Assembly (NCBI GenBank): GCA_905182905.1
Contig: CAJJDH010000098.1
Location: 1 to 43,237, forward strand
Length of the DNA stretch: 43,237 bases
Direction of reading: 5' to 3'
Origin: a marine gamma proteobacterium HTCC2089
Lineage (GTDB): Bacteria; Pseudomonadota; Gammaproteobacteria; Pseudomonadales; Azotimanducaceae
A program made the translations under genes and the position numbers. Of the stretch, positions 9,204 to 17,928 are shown in pieces. Position 1 is the first letter of the stretch. Each line of letters begins with the position of its first letter. The notes under the pieces are model-generated. The model did not search any database, was not told the DNA's origin, and saw nothing but the letters and a program-made list of their open reading frames with translations.

Positions 9204-10321
9204 CAGTCATTCTCCTTATCAGGTGGGGTGGAGGCATTATCACCAGCGCCTCTGTCTTCACTGCGCTCTTCAAAATCTTCTCCAATGCTCTCTACAGTAT
9301 TTTGCTCTTGAGTAGCCGCAGCATCAGCGACCATTGGCACTACCTCGCCACCGTCTTCATCAGTAAAAACGGCTTCTTCGCTGTCTGCTTTTGGCCCGCC
9401 ATATTGATCGTCATAAGACTCATCAAACTGCACGCCACCGTCTGTTCTAGCGGCACCAACCCGCACATGTATTGGTGCGAATGGTTCATTTTGTACAAAG
9501 TCTATTAACGACTCTCTAACCAATTCCATAATCGCCAAGAACGTAACCACCACCCCTAAGCGCCCTTCTTCAGCAATAAATAGCTCGTAAAAAGGAATAA
9601 ATCCGTCACGTTCACTTACCGCTGACAAAATATTACCCATGCGCTCACGCACAGACAGCGGCTCGAACTTAACCTCATGCTTGGTAAACATCTCAGCACG
9701 GCGCAGCACATGGGACAGCGCGAAAAGCACATCGCGTAAATCCACATCAGGTTCCGCGTGCATCTTGACCAAATCTGGCTTGTTCGCAGCACTCGGAAAA
9801 ACATCTCGCTCTAAACGCGGAATTTCATCCAGGTTCTCCGCCGCGGATTTTATTTGCTCGTATTCTTGTAAACGCCGGATTAATTCGGACCGAGGATCTT
9901 CCTCATCTTCAATGCTTTCAGGCCTGGGCAGCAACATACGAGATTTAATTTCTGCCAACATAGCCGCCATTAACAAATACTCGCCAGCTAACTCCAACTG
10001 CAAGGCTTGCATAAGTTCAATGTAGCTCATGTATTGAGCGGTAATAACAGACACCTGCACCTGCAAAATATCTAGGTTTTGGCGTCTAATCAGGTACAAC
10101 AAAAGATCCAGTGGCCCTTCGAAGGTTTCTAAAAACACTTCCAAAGCCTCGGGTGGAATATAGAGGTCGGTTGGCACCTCAACGTAGGGCTGACCTGCCA
10201 CCACAGCCACAGTATTTTCGTCAGCTTCACGAGCAGCATCTAAACGTTGTGCCACCTGAACCTCAGGTTCTTGAGCGTCTGTTTCAGCCACAGTGTCTTC
10301 CACGTTCGTATTAGTTGACAT
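9203..10321 (-). CDS. scpA: Segregation and condensation protein A (kleisin)
   Basis: ScpA is the kleisin that bridges SMC heads and recruits ScpB. The core is recognisable from about residue 62: LEVFLETFEGPLDLLLYLIRRQNLDILQVQVSVITAQYMSYIELMQ, then ELAGEYLLMAAMLAEIKSRMLLPRP and the C-terminal winged helix (VVTFLAIMELVRESLIDFVQNEPFAPIHV). At 372 residues it is longer than the usual 250-300: about 60 acidic residues are added before the core and about 80 after it, and both look disordered. trpS lies upstream on the same strand and scpB overlaps by one base. Whether the cell uses an Smc or MukB-type partner cannot be seen here. Confidence 0.94.
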   Translation of the reverse strand: MSTNTNVEDTVAETDAQEPEVQVAQRLDAAREADENTVAVVAGQPYVEVPTDLYIPPEALEVFLETFEGPLDLLLYLIRRQNLDILQVQVSVITAQYMSYIELMQALQLELAGEYLLMAAMLAEIKSRMLLPRPESIEDEEDPRSELIRRLQEYEQIKSAAENLDEIPRLERDVFPSAANKPDLVKMHAEPDVDLRDVLFALSHVLRRAEMFTKHEVKFEPLSVRERMGNILSAVSERDGFIPFYELFIAEEGRLGVVVTFLAIMELVRESLIDFVQNEPFAPIHVRVGAARTDGGVQFDESYDDQYGGPKADSEEAVFTDEDGGEVVPMVADAAATQEQNTVESIGEDFEERSEDRGAGDNASTPPDKEND

Positions 10322-10365
10322 GACCTGCTCCTAACAACAGCACGTGCGGAGAGAGGCCTGCAATA

Positions 10366-11583
10366 TTACTGGCGATAACTAATCCCCACAGCTTCCTTCA
10401 CATCTTCCATAGTTTCACGAGCGATAATGCGCGCTTTTTCTGAACCTTCCTGAATAACTGCGTGAACTAGGTCCGCGTCTTCTTCAAATTGTTGGGCCCG
10501 ATTACGAATCAAGTCTTGCTCTACGTTGATGCTATCTATTAACGGTTGTTTGCAATCGATACAGCCAATACTGCCAGCTCGGCAGCCCGCAGTACTCCAA
10601 TCTAATACCTCTTGATTTGAATACACTTGGTGTAAAGCAAACACTGGGCAATTCCCAGGTTCGCCAGGATCGGTCAAACGCACACGCGCAGGGTCTGTTT
10701 GCATGGTGCGGATTTTTGCTTCTACCACGCCGGGCTCTTCTCGCAGCGCAATAATATTATTGTAGGATTTGGACATCTTCTCGCCGTCCAATCCGGGCAT
10801 CTTGGCCTGTTCTGACAAAAGAGATTGGGGCTCCGGCAGAATAATTCGACCGCCGCCCTCCAAATAACCAAAAAGTCGCTCGGTATCACCTATAGAAAGG
10901 TTCTGCTGTTCAGAAAGCAGTGCTCTTGCCCGTTCAAGAGCTTCGGCATCACCGCGTTCCAAATACTCCCGGCGGAAACTCACATACAACTTAGCGGCTT
11001 TCTTACCCATTTTCTTCACAGCCGCTTCAGCCTGTTCCTCAAAGCCTGGTTCCCGTCCATAGATATGGTTAAAGCGCCGCGCCACTTCGCGGGTAAGTTC
11101 AACATGTGCCACCTGATCAGCACCAACCGGCACTCGACCCGCGCGATAAATCAAAATATCTGCCGCTTGCAGCAAGGGGTAACCCAAAAATCCATAGGTA
11201 GCTAAATCACGATCTTTCAGCTTTTGTTGCTGGTCCTTATAAGAAGGTACTCGTTCCAGCCATGAATTTGGCGTAATCATTGAGAGCATGAGGTGCAGTT
11301 CTGCATGCTCTGGCACTTTACTTTGCACAAAAATCGTCGCTGCGCCCGGGTTAACGCCAGCAGCTAGCCAATCTACTACCGTATCAAAAGTGAACTGATC
11401 GATATTTTCCGAATGTTCATAGTTGGTTGTCAGAGCGTGGTAGTCGGCTACAAAGAAGAAACACTCGTACTCATGTTGCAACCGCACCCAGTTATTAAGC
11501 ACACCGTGGAGGTGGCCCAAATGTAGCCGCCCAGTAGGGCGCATTCCAGAGACAACCCTCTGATTCGAATCATTACTGCTCAA
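10366..11583 (-). CDS. trpS: Tryptophanyl-tRNA synthetase with a Cys cluster
   Basis: This class I synthetase charges tRNA-Trp. The HIGH motif reads PTGRLHLGHLHGVL (residues 16-29) and the KMSKS motif GEKMSKSYNN (268-277). It has 405 residues, about 70 more than E. coli TrpS; the excess is a charged insertion at about 175-245. Cys312, Cys334, Cys341 and Cys344 give C-x21-C-x6-C-x2-C, close to the C-x22-C-x6-C-x2-C that binds a [4Fe-4S] cluster in Thermotoga maritima TrpRS as I recall it. The start is TTG at 11583, preceded by AGGTG five bases upstream; the next in-frame Met (residue 14) would cut into the conserved VVSGMRPTG. It precedes scpA by 44 bases. Confidence 0.96.
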   Translation of the reverse strand: MSSNDSNQRVVSGMRPTGRLHLGHLHGVLNNWVRLQHEYECFFFVADYHALTTNYEHSENIDQFTFDTVVDWLAAGVNPGAATIFVQSKVPEHAELHLMLSMITPNSWLERVPSYKDQQQKLKDRDLATYGFLGYPLLQAADILIYRAGRVPVGADQVAHVELTREVARRFNHIYGREPGFEEQAEAAVKKMGKKAAKLYVSFRREYLERGDAEALERARALLSEQQNLSIGDTERLFGYLEGGGRIILPEPQSLLSEQAKMPGLDGEKMSKSYNNIIALREEPGVVEAKIRTMQTDPARVRLTDPGEPGNCPVFALHQVYSNQEVLDWSTAGCRAGSIGCIDCKQPLIDSINVEQDLIRNRAQQFEEDADLVHAVIQEGSEKARIIARETMEDVKEAVGISYRQ

Positions 11584-11776
11584 GCGAGCACCTTATCGTC
11601 AAAATTGACTGTGTAGTATAGATGACATGGCCTCCAATGGCAGGTATTTCCTACGTTGCAGGGGAATGAATCTACCGTGCTAGGCAAGCCCAATTGAGCA
11701 ACACTGGAGGGCAAACTGAGTAACCAACCTGCCTGAGATTTCAGCCTTCGGCGCCAGTTAGCCCAACGCAAACCCT

Positions 11777-12394
11777 TCAGCTGAGAATGCCAAGCCCTTG
11801 GCGGGTTACCACAGGGTCGCCGTCAGACATATCAACAACGGTAGAGGTCTCTGCACCACAGGAACCGCCGTCCAAAATCACTTCTATGTCTCTGTGATTA
11901 CCCAGCGTGTCAACAATTTCGTCGATATCAACTAAGTTGTCATCGGTATCTTCCAGCCGCAACGTCGCGGTAACCATGGGCTCGCCGAATACTTCGAGTA
12001 AACCTTGAGCAATGGGATGGTCAGGAACGCGCAAGCCGATCAGCTTCTTCTTCGGGTGCATCAAACGCTTGGGTACTTCTCGACTAGCCTGCAAAAGAAA
12101 AGTAAACGGCCCAGGCGTATTTCTCTTGAGCAGTCGGTAATCGGCATTTTCCACTTTGGCATAAGTGGACAGATCGCTCAGATCTCTACAAGCCAAACTG
12201 AACTGGTGGTTTTTATCCAAATTGCGCAAGGCAATGATCTTTTCCAGAGCTGCTTTGTCACCCATATGACAGGCGATGGCATAGGTGGTATCCGATGGAT
12301 AAATAACCAACCCACCTTTATGCATAGCTTGCGCCGCAATCTTTAACAATCGACTTTGGGGGGTGGCGGGGTGAACGCGCAAATGTTGGGCCAC
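11777..12394 (-). CDS. yciO: YciO, Sua5/YciO/YrdC-family protein
   Basis: Members of this family bind nucleotides and double-stranded RNA; the related TsaC makes threonylcarbamoyl-AMP for tRNA t6A. YciO itself is a paralogue of uncertain function. The sequence carries HPATPQSRLLKIAAQAMHKGGLVIYPSDTTYAIACHMGDK, LACRDLSDLSTYAKV, RNTPGPFTFLLQ and KKLIGLRVPDHPIAQGLLEVFGEPM, which fit YciO better than TsaC. I chose the GTG at 12394 (205 residues) because AGGAC lies ten bases upstream and E. coli YciO begins just before the HPxNPQ segment. The longer alternative from 12466 would nearly reach the divergent yciB start. Divergent from yciB across 84 bases. Confidence 0.9.
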   Translation of the reverse strand: MAQHLRVHPATPQSRLLKIAAQAMHKGGLVIYPSDTTYAIACHMGDKAALEKIIALRNLDKNHQFSLACRDLSDLSTYAKVENADYRLLKRNTPGPFTFLLQASREVPKRLMHPKKKLIGLRVPDHPIAQGLLEVFGEPMVTATLRLEDTDDNLVDIDEIVDTLGNHRDIEVILDGGSCGAETSTVVDMSDGDPVVTRQGLGILS

Positions 12395-12478
12395 GGCTTT
12401 TTGTCCTATGAAAAACTTACAGCAACAGTGTATTCCTTTATCATCGCCATTCCATACACCAGTCACAAAAGAACTTTC

Positions 12479-13102
12479 ATGCAGCAGCTACTCGACTACC
12501 TGGCAATCATTGCCTTTGCCATTGTCTACTTCACCACTAAAGACATATTTTTAGCCACAGGCGTATTGATGGTAGGCGTTACGCTGCAAGTAATTGCTTA
12601 CAAAGTGCTTGGCAAACCCATTGGCAATGAGCTTAAGATCACTTTCTGGGTGAGCATGGCATTGGGTGGTCTGACCCTACTCTTCAGAGATGAAGCTTTC
12701 ATACAATGGAAGCCCAGTATTGTCAGCTGGGTCATCGCTTTGGCGCTTCTTGGTGCCCATTGGATTGCCAAAACTTTCTTGCTGAAGAAAGTCTTAGGCC
12801 ATGCGCTACAGATACCAGACGAAAAATGGAAAGTACTCACATACGGCTGGGCCTTAGCATTTACCTTTTCCGGAATACTCAATTTATGGGTGGTAGAAAA
12901 TTTCTCCATGGACACATGGGTGACATTCAAGCTATTCGGTCAAATGGGCATTAACTTTTTCTACATCATTGTCATGGTAGTTTATCTCGTCGCATCCGGA
13001 GCACTGAGCGAGGCTCAGCTCAACGAGGGGCAAGACCCTGATAAAAACGGCGACGAGGACGATAGCGCCATTGCAAATTCATCAGATGGATCAAACAAGT
13101 GA
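12479..13102 (+). CDS. yciB: Inner membrane septation protein A family (YciB)
   Basis: YciB is a small polytopic inner membrane protein implicated in envelope stability and cell division. The start at 12479 gives [33 protein letters not shown], the family N-terminus, so the longer frame from 12356 is not the gene. The 207 residues contain about five hydrophobic segments and the family landmarks [59 protein letters not shown] and [25 protein letters not shown] short charged tail follows. The stop overlaps the pdxJ GTG start (GTGA), so the two genes are probably translated together. The yciO-yciB closeness is seen in other gammaproteobacteria. Confidence 0.93.
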   Translation: MQQLLDYLAIIAFAIVYFTTKDIFLATGVLMVGVTLQVIAYKVLGKPIGNELKITFWVSMALGGLTLLFRDEAFIQWKPSIVSWVIALALLGAHWIAKTFLLKKVLGHALQIPDEKWKVLTYGWALAFTFSGILNLWVVENFSMDTWVTFKLFGQMGINFFYIIVMVVYLVASGALSEAQLNEGQDPDKNGDEDDSAIANSSDGSNK

Positions 13103-13866
13103 CAGCACTCAGTGTTAACTTAAATAAAATTGCCCTGCTGCGGAACTCTCGCCTAGGCGATAGACCTAGTGTGGTGAATGCCGCCCGGCAAGCCATTGCA
13201 CAAGGAGCACTTGGCATAACCGTACACCCCAGACCTGATCAACGACACATTCGTCCACAGGATGTGTACGATTTGGCACAGCTTCTGAAGGAAGAATACC
13301 CGCATATTGAGTTCAATATTGAAGGCAACCCCTTCGCAGGGCCTCGTGATAATGGCTACCCGGGTTTTGACGCACTGGTTGCTGCAACTCTGCCTCAACA
13401 GGTCACTCTTGTTCCAGACAATGACGACCAGCTAACCTCAGATCACGGCTGGGATCTAAGCCAAGACACAACTCAGCTGCAGGAAAAAATCACTTACTAT
13501 CATTCATTGAGAGCTAGAGTCAGTTTGTTTATGGATCCGGTTGAAGAGCAGATCAGCGCAGCCCAAGAACACTGCGCTGATCGCATTGAATTTTATACCG
13601 GCCCCTACGCTGAAACCTATTGGGCAAACGGTCCAGCACACCCTGCCACCCAAGCTAGTTTTAACACCTATGCAGATGCGGCGAAAATAGCCATGGATAT
13701 AGGTTTAGGCATTAACGCTGGTCATGATTTAGACCAAGCGAACTTGCCGCTCTTCGCAACCTTACCCGGACTACAAGAAGTCTCTATCGGCCACGCAATT
13801 ATTTGCGAGTCACTACAATCAGGCTTTGAACCGACTATTCGCGCCTACGTAGATATACTCAATTAG
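13099..13866 (+). CDS. pdxJ: Pyridoxine 5'-phosphate synthase, divergent type
   Basis: PdxJ condenses 1-deoxyxylulose 5-phosphate with the 3-amino-2-oxopropyl phosphate made by PdxA, giving pyridoxine 5'-phosphate. The active-site set is visible: His43, Arg45 and His50 in [11 protein letters not shown], Glu75 in FNIEGNP, and the GH of INAGHDL. The protein has 255 residues, near the family's 240. The N-terminus reads [13 protein letters not shown] where E. coli-type enzymes have VNIDHIATLRNAR, and [25 protein letters not shown] and QVTLVPD resemble the Bacteroidetes form in my memory. The GTG start overlaps the yciB stop. In most gammaproteobacteria pdxJ sits after recO, so both location and sequence type are unusual. 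Confidence 0.9.
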   Translation: MTALSVNLNKIALLRNSRLGDRPSVVNAARQAIAQGALGITVHPRPDQRHIRPQDVYDLAQLLKEEYPHIEFNIEGNPFAGPRDNGYPGFDALVAATLPQQVTLVPDNDDQLTSDHGWDLSQDTTQLQEKITYYHSLRARVSLFMDPVEEQISAAQEHCADRIEFYTGPYAETYWANGPAHPATQASFNTYADAAKIAMDIGLGINAGHDLDQANLPLFATLPGLQEVSIGHAIICESLQSGFEPTIRAYVDILN

Positions 13867-14003
13867 TTAGGGCCGCCAGATCTAACAAAGAGCGCTAGGC
13901 TAGCTTTTGCGCGTATAGACTTGGTTGTCAGCATCTTTCGGTCAAGGCAAAATAAAGCGCTAATCAGGTATCCTAAGCTCATCAAGGAACAGGAGTTCTA
14001 GCA

Positions 14004-14600
14004 ATGCAAAATACTTCCGCCAAAACCAGCTTGATGAGCTTCGTCTCTATCATCATCGCCACAACTATCATCTTGCTGAGTTTGCTACCAAGCAAGGTTA
14101 CGGCTGCAGATAACCCGCAGGTAGTTTTAGTGACGACCCATGGAGAAATCCAAATTGAGCTTTTACCAAAGTTCTCGCCACGACATGTAAGCAACTTCCT
14201 TGCACTGATTGACGAAAATTTCTACGAAGGTTTGGTTTTTCATCGGGTGATCCCCAACTTCATGATTCAAGCCGGTGGCTATACCGAAAACCTCACATAC
14301 AGACCCACAAATCGCAGCGTTGCCAATGAATCTTTTAACGGTCTAAAAAACCGAAAATATACAGTGGCCATGGCGCGCCTAGATCACCCGGATTCTGGTG
14401 ATACGCAATTTTTTATTAATGTTGGGAATAATACCCACTTGGACGCTACGCCTGATGGACCCGGTTACACAGTATTTGGCCGTGTGGTAAGCGGGCGTGA
14501 TGTGATTGAGAGCATAGAACTGGTGGACACCGGCATCAGCATGGGCATGGTTGCAGTTCCTGAAACACCAATTGTTATAACAAAAACCAGAAGGCTGTAA
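14004..14600 (+). CDS. Periplasmic peptidyl-prolyl cis-trans isomerase, cyclophilin type
   Basis: Cyclophilins speed cis-trans isomerisation of proline bonds during folding. Residues 1-35 form a signal peptide: a short N-region, a long hydrophobic core (FVSIIIATTIILLSLL) and a cleavage region VTAA before DNPQ, so export to the periplasm is likely. The mature domain shows TTHGEIQIELLPKFSPRHVSNFLALIDENFYEGLVFHRVIPNFMIQAGGY-type sequence, then AMARLDHPDSGDTQFFINVGNN and VFGRVVSGRDVIESIE. The Arg in FHRVI and the Gln in MIQAGG are catalytic-site residues. At 198 residues it matches PpiA. A good ribosome binding site (AGGAG) lies about nine bases before the ATG. It could be named ppiA, but PpiA-like paralogues are common. 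Confidence 0.92.
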   Translation: MQNTSAKTSLMSFVSIIIATTIILLSLLPSKVTAADNPQVVLVTTHGEIQIELLPKFSPRHVSNFLALIDENFYEGLVFHRVIPNFMIQAGGYTENLTYRPTNRSVANESFNGLKNRKYTVAMARLDHPDSGDTQFFINVGNNTHLDATPDGPGYTVFGRVVSGRDVIESIELVDTGISMGMVAVPETPIVITKTRRL

Positions 14601-14665
14601 TTTCCCGCACTAAAGCGTCCAATTCCTGTACAATCTTCCGCTCTTTTTACAGACCTAAGATTACT

Positions 14666-15298
14666 ATGCGGACTTTTATCATCGCCCTAGCCAGCGCCCT
14701 TCTGCTGGCTTACATCGTCACCGAATTGTTTACTCGTATTTGGCCGGGCAATTCCCTAGCTCTTGCTGCACTGATGATCGTAGCACTACTTATCAACGGC
14801 CTTTTCAACGCAAAACTCAGCGAAAATAGTGGCCGCAATCAGCGCGGACGCAAGCCTCGTCGCGAAAATAACTCTCGCAATAACAAAGATACGCGCGGCA
14901 ATAGAAATAACAACGAGCGTAAAGAACGTAACCCAAAAAATAACGATCGCAATGGCAACACTCAAGCTGATCGCAAAGGTAAGGGTAGGGATTCGAAAGC
15001 GGATAACCGTAATAGACCTGATGCTGCCGATAAAGAAGAAAGCAGCGAAGATCTATCACCAAGGCCTGATACCAGCAATCTGCCTACAGAAAACGGTTCC
15101 GTGAAATGGTTTAACCGAACCAAAGGCTATGGCTTTATTGTACGAGAATCCGGCGAAGAAATTTTTGTCCACCAGCGCTGCATCGTTACTACAGAGGAAG
15201 GCCAGCGGCCGAATCTGCGTGACGGACAAGAGGTCACCTTTGTTGTAGTAAACCACGACAAAGGTGTTCAGGCTGACCGGGTTACGCCCATCAACTAA
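14666..15298 (+). CDS. Membrane-anchored cold-shock-domain protein
   Basis: I do not know a named function for this protein. Residues 3-20 and 30-48 are two hydrophobic segments forming a hairpin in the inner membrane. Residues about 52-140 are a low-complexity linker dominated by Asn, Arg, Lys and Asp, surely disordered and strongly positive, so it should lie in the cytoplasm. Residues 143-210 form a complete cold-shock domain with NGSVKWFNRTKGYGFI (RNP1) and EIFVHQR (RNP2), which bind single-stranded RNA or DNA. The gene stands between a periplasmic isomerase and argS (19 bases upstream of argS). TACAAT at about 14629 may be a -10 box. A role holding mRNA near the membrane is inference. Confidence 0.85.
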   Translation: MRTFIIALASALLLAYIVTELFTRIWPGNSLALAALMIVALLINGLFNAKLSENSGRNQRGRKPRRENNSRNNKDTRGNRNNNERKERNPKNNDRNGNTQADRKGKGRDSKADNRNRPDAADKEESSEDLSPRPDTSNLPTENGSVKWFNRTKGYGFIVRESGEEIFVHQRCIVTTEEGQRPNLRDGQEVTFVVVNHDKGVQADRVTPIN

Positions 15299-15317
15299 CC
15301 GACTTGGCGACTAAGCA

Positions 15318-17009
15318 ATGAATATTAAGGCGCTATTGTCTCAGCGAATTGAGAGTGCCTTTGAGGCACTGGGGCTAGAAGGCCAGGCCATGTTACAAGC
15401 CGCTAGCCGTCCGGAGTTTGGTGACTACCAAGCCAATGGGGTAATGGCCGCGGCTAAACGCAGCCGACAAAACCCAAAAGAAGTGGCCGCTCAGGTCATA
15501 GCTCAAGTAGATCTAAAAGGCATCGCCAAAGATGTCAGCATCGCTGGACCTGGCTTTATCAACATTACTTTAGCTGAAGAATTTTTGGCCACCGCTTGTA
15601 ATACCCAGCCTACCCAAACAGCCACCCCACAGACAGCAGTAGTAGACTACTCTGGGCCAAACCTAGCCAAAGAAATGCATATTGGACATATTCGCAGCAC
15701 CATTATTGGTGACTGCATTGCTAGAGTTTTAGAGGCACAAGGGCACAAAGTTGTACGCCAAAATCATGTCGGCGATTGGGGCACCCAATTTGGCATGTTA
15801 TTAACTTATTTGAATGAGACTGGCGAAAACTCAGACGCTCTGTCTGATATCGAAGACTTTTATCGCGCGGCAAAGCAACGCTTCGACGAAGACGAAGACT
15901 TTAAAAGTCGCAGCAGACAGGCAGTGGTCGCACTACAGGCTGGTGATCATGACGTCACCGCTCATTGGCACCGGTTCATTGATATGTCCATATCGCATTG
16001 TCAGCAACTGTATCAGCGCATGGGCGTTGAATTAACGCGCGAAGACATTAGAGGCGAGAGTTCATACAACGACGAACTCGCACCCATGATTGAGCTGTTA
16101 GCGAAAGCAAATTTGCTCACTGAATCAGACGGCGCTCAGTGCATTTTCTTGGACGAATTCAAAAACAAAGATGGCGACATTCTGCCATTGATCGTGCGCA
16201 AGTCTGATGGGGGCTACCTCTATGCAACCACTGATTTGGTTGCTCTGAAACATAGAACCCAAAATCTGGCTGCGGACCGCGTATTGTATTTCGTTGACGC
16301 CCGCCAATCTTTGCACTTTAAACAAATATTCGCCGCAGGCCGAGCTGCCGAATTAGTCTCTGAACATGTAGAACTCGCACACATGCAATTTGGCACCATG
16401 CTTGGCAAAGACAATAAGCCCTTCAAAACACGGCAAGGCGCTTTGATCAAACTCGCCGATTTGCTGGACGAGGCTATTGAACGCGCCCAGGTAGTGTTGA
16501 CAGAAAAGCGCGGCGGCAAGCCTGAAGACATGGCCCACCTTGCCGAAGTCATTGGTATCGGCGCAGTAAAGTATGCCGACCTGTCGAAAAATCGCACCAG
16601 CGACTACGTTTTCGACTGGGATCAAATGCTCAGCTTTGAAGGCAACACATCTCCATACCTACAGTACGCCTATAGTCGTATTCAGAGTATTTTCAGCAAA
16701 AGCGAGATTGCACGAGATTCATTACCTGAACAAATAACCACGGTAGATGAAGCGGAGCGCCGCTTAGCTGTGGCCATTGCTGGCTTTGATGACATGCTCG
16801 ACCTAGTAGCCAAAGAGGGTTACCCACACTACTTGTGCGGTTATCTATATGACCTTGCGGGTAGATTCACTCAGTTCTACGAGCAATGTCCCATACTCAC
16901 CAGTTCAGACGAAGAAAAAATTCGCCGTCTAAGGCTAGCCGAGCAAAGTGGGGAAGTTTTGGCTAAAGGCCTAGAGCTATTGGGTATCGGTGTAGTTGAA
17001 CGCATGTAA
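15318..17009 (+). CDS. argS: Arginyl-tRNA synthetase
   Basis: This class I enzyme charges tRNA-Arg. The 563 residues match the family (577 in E. coli). An N-terminal Add-1 domain (RPEFGDYQANGVMAAAKRSRQNPKEVA) that contacts the tRNA D-loop is followed by the HIGH region DYSGPNLAKEMHIGHIRSTIIGD. The enzyme has MLGKDNKPFKTRQG in place of a classical KMSKS, as is usual for bacterial ArgRS. The C-terminal anticodon-binding domain ends GLELLGIGVVERM, a family-typical end. It begins 19 bases after the cold-shock-domain gene and lies 43 bases before sseA, so the four plus-strand genes may share transcripts. Confidence 0.97.
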   Translation: MNIKALLSQRIESAFEALGLEGQAMLQAASRPEFGDYQANGVMAAAKRSRQNPKEVAAQVIAQVDLKGIAKDVSIAGPGFINITLAEEFLATACNTQPTQTATPQTAVVDYSGPNLAKEMHIGHIRSTIIGDCIARVLEAQGHKVVRQNHVGDWGTQFGMLLTYLNETGENSDALSDIEDFYRAAKQRFDEDEDFKSRSRQAVVALQAGDHDVTAHWHRFIDMSISHCQQLYQRMGVELTREDIRGESSYNDELAPMIELLAKANLLTESDGAQCIFLDEFKNKDGDILPLIVRKSDGGYLYATTDLVALKHRTQNLAADRVLYFVDARQSLHFKQIFAAGRAAELVSEHVELAHMQFGTMLGKDNKPFKTRQGALIKLADLLDEAIERAQVVLTEKRGGKPEDMAHLAEVIGIGAVKYADLSKNRTSDYVFDWDQMLSFEGNTSPYLQYAYSRIQSIFSKSEIARDSLPEQITTVDEAERRLAVAIAGFDDMLDLVAKEGYPHYLCGYLYDLAGRFTQFYEQCPILTSSDEEKIRRLRLAEQSGEVLAKGLELLGIGVVERM

Positions 17010-17052
17010 CTTGGGGCATTTAGCCACCAAACCCATCCATGGGGATTAGCCA

Positions 17053-17919
17053 ATGAGTTTCACCACCCTTATCAGCGCCAATGAACTGGCCAACCATGAC
17101 CCAAAAAATCTACGCCTTATCGACTGCAGAGGCCGGCTTGGAAACCCAACTTGGGGGCAATTGGCATTTGCAGAAGGTCACATTGCCGGCGCTGTACATG
17201 CTGATATGGACTTACACCTTGCAGCTGCGCCAAACCAACATGGCAGGCATCCCCTACCCTCTCAACAAACATGGTTAGCGCAAGTACGCGCTTGGGGTAT
17301 CGAAAACCAAGATCAAGTTGTTGTCTACGATGACGCTGGCGGCAGTTTCGCTGGCCGCGCATGGTGGATGCTGCGCTGGCTCGGTCATACAAATGTTGCA
17401 GTATTAGACGGTGGCCTGAGTCATTGGACACAAACCTTAACTGCAAGTGCGACAAAGCCCTATCCACCCAGCCAATACCAGGCCACTGCCCCCCTCACCA
17501 AACTGTCTTCAGTAGATAGCGTAAATTTCTTGAGCAATGAGCTACACAAGGCTACCCACTCAAGCAATGAGTATTTGATAGATGCACGTGCGCACGTGCG
17601 GTTTTCTGGGGAGCAAGAACCTATAGACCCAGTGGCAGGACACATTCCCGGAGCCATATGTCTACCCTTCAGTGACAACTTAAACGATCAGGGGTTATTC
17701 AAATCCCCGGATGAGCTAGCCCAGCGTTTTATGGCCTTAGGCTTAGACCCCGCCAACACAGACCTAGCTATCACAATGTATTGCGGGTCTGGAGTCACCG
17801 CCATACATAACATTTTGGCTATGCGTATTGCTGGATTTGGTGAGGCCTCGTTGTATGCAGACTCGTGGAGTGGCTGGATTACAGACGCTAACCGACCTGT
17901 TGCTACTGGCTCAGACTGA
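17053..17919 (+). CDS. sseA: Sulfurtransferase (3-mercaptopyruvate / thiosulfate type)
   Basis: The protein has two rhodanese domains, the second carrying the active site CGSGVTA (YCGSGVTAIHNILAM); the CG(S/T)GVTA loop favours 3-mercaptopyruvate as sulfur donor over the CRKGVTA of classical rhodanese. The first domain is the inactive structural one, with FAEGHIAGAVHADMDLHL and VVYDDAGGSFAGRAWWMLRWLGH. The inter-domain part has LIDARAHVRFSGEQEPIDPVAGHIPGAICLPF. Length (288) matches SseA of E. coli. It is nine bases upstream of mnmC, which is a tRNA-thiouridine-side enzyme, so a shared link to tRNA wobble-base chemistry is tempting, though unproven. Cytoplasmic. Confidence 0.92.
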   Translation: MSFTTLISANELANHDPKNLRLIDCRGRLGNPTWGQLAFAEGHIAGAVHADMDLHLAAAPNQHGRHPLPSQQTWLAQVRAWGIENQDQVVVYDDAGGSFAGRAWWMLRWLGHTNVAVLDGGLSHWTQTLTASATKPYPPSQYQATAPLTKLSSVDSVNFLSNELHKATHSSNEYLIDARAHVRFSGEQEPIDPVAGHIPGAICLPFSDNLNDQGLFKSPDELAQRFMALGLDPANTDLAITMYCGSGVTAIHNILAMRIAGFGEASLYADSWSGWITDANRPVATGSD

Positions 17920-17928
17920 TAATCATCA

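Noticed and set aside
11580-11771. Open frame of 63 codons between yciO and trpS
   Set aside because: Trp/Arg/Leu-rich, with no ribosome binding site and no recognisable domain; it overlaps the trpS start.
12356-12478. Longer yciB with 41 extra N-terminal residues
   Set aside because: The added part overlaps the yciO start region and does not match the YciB family, which begins MxQLLDxL.
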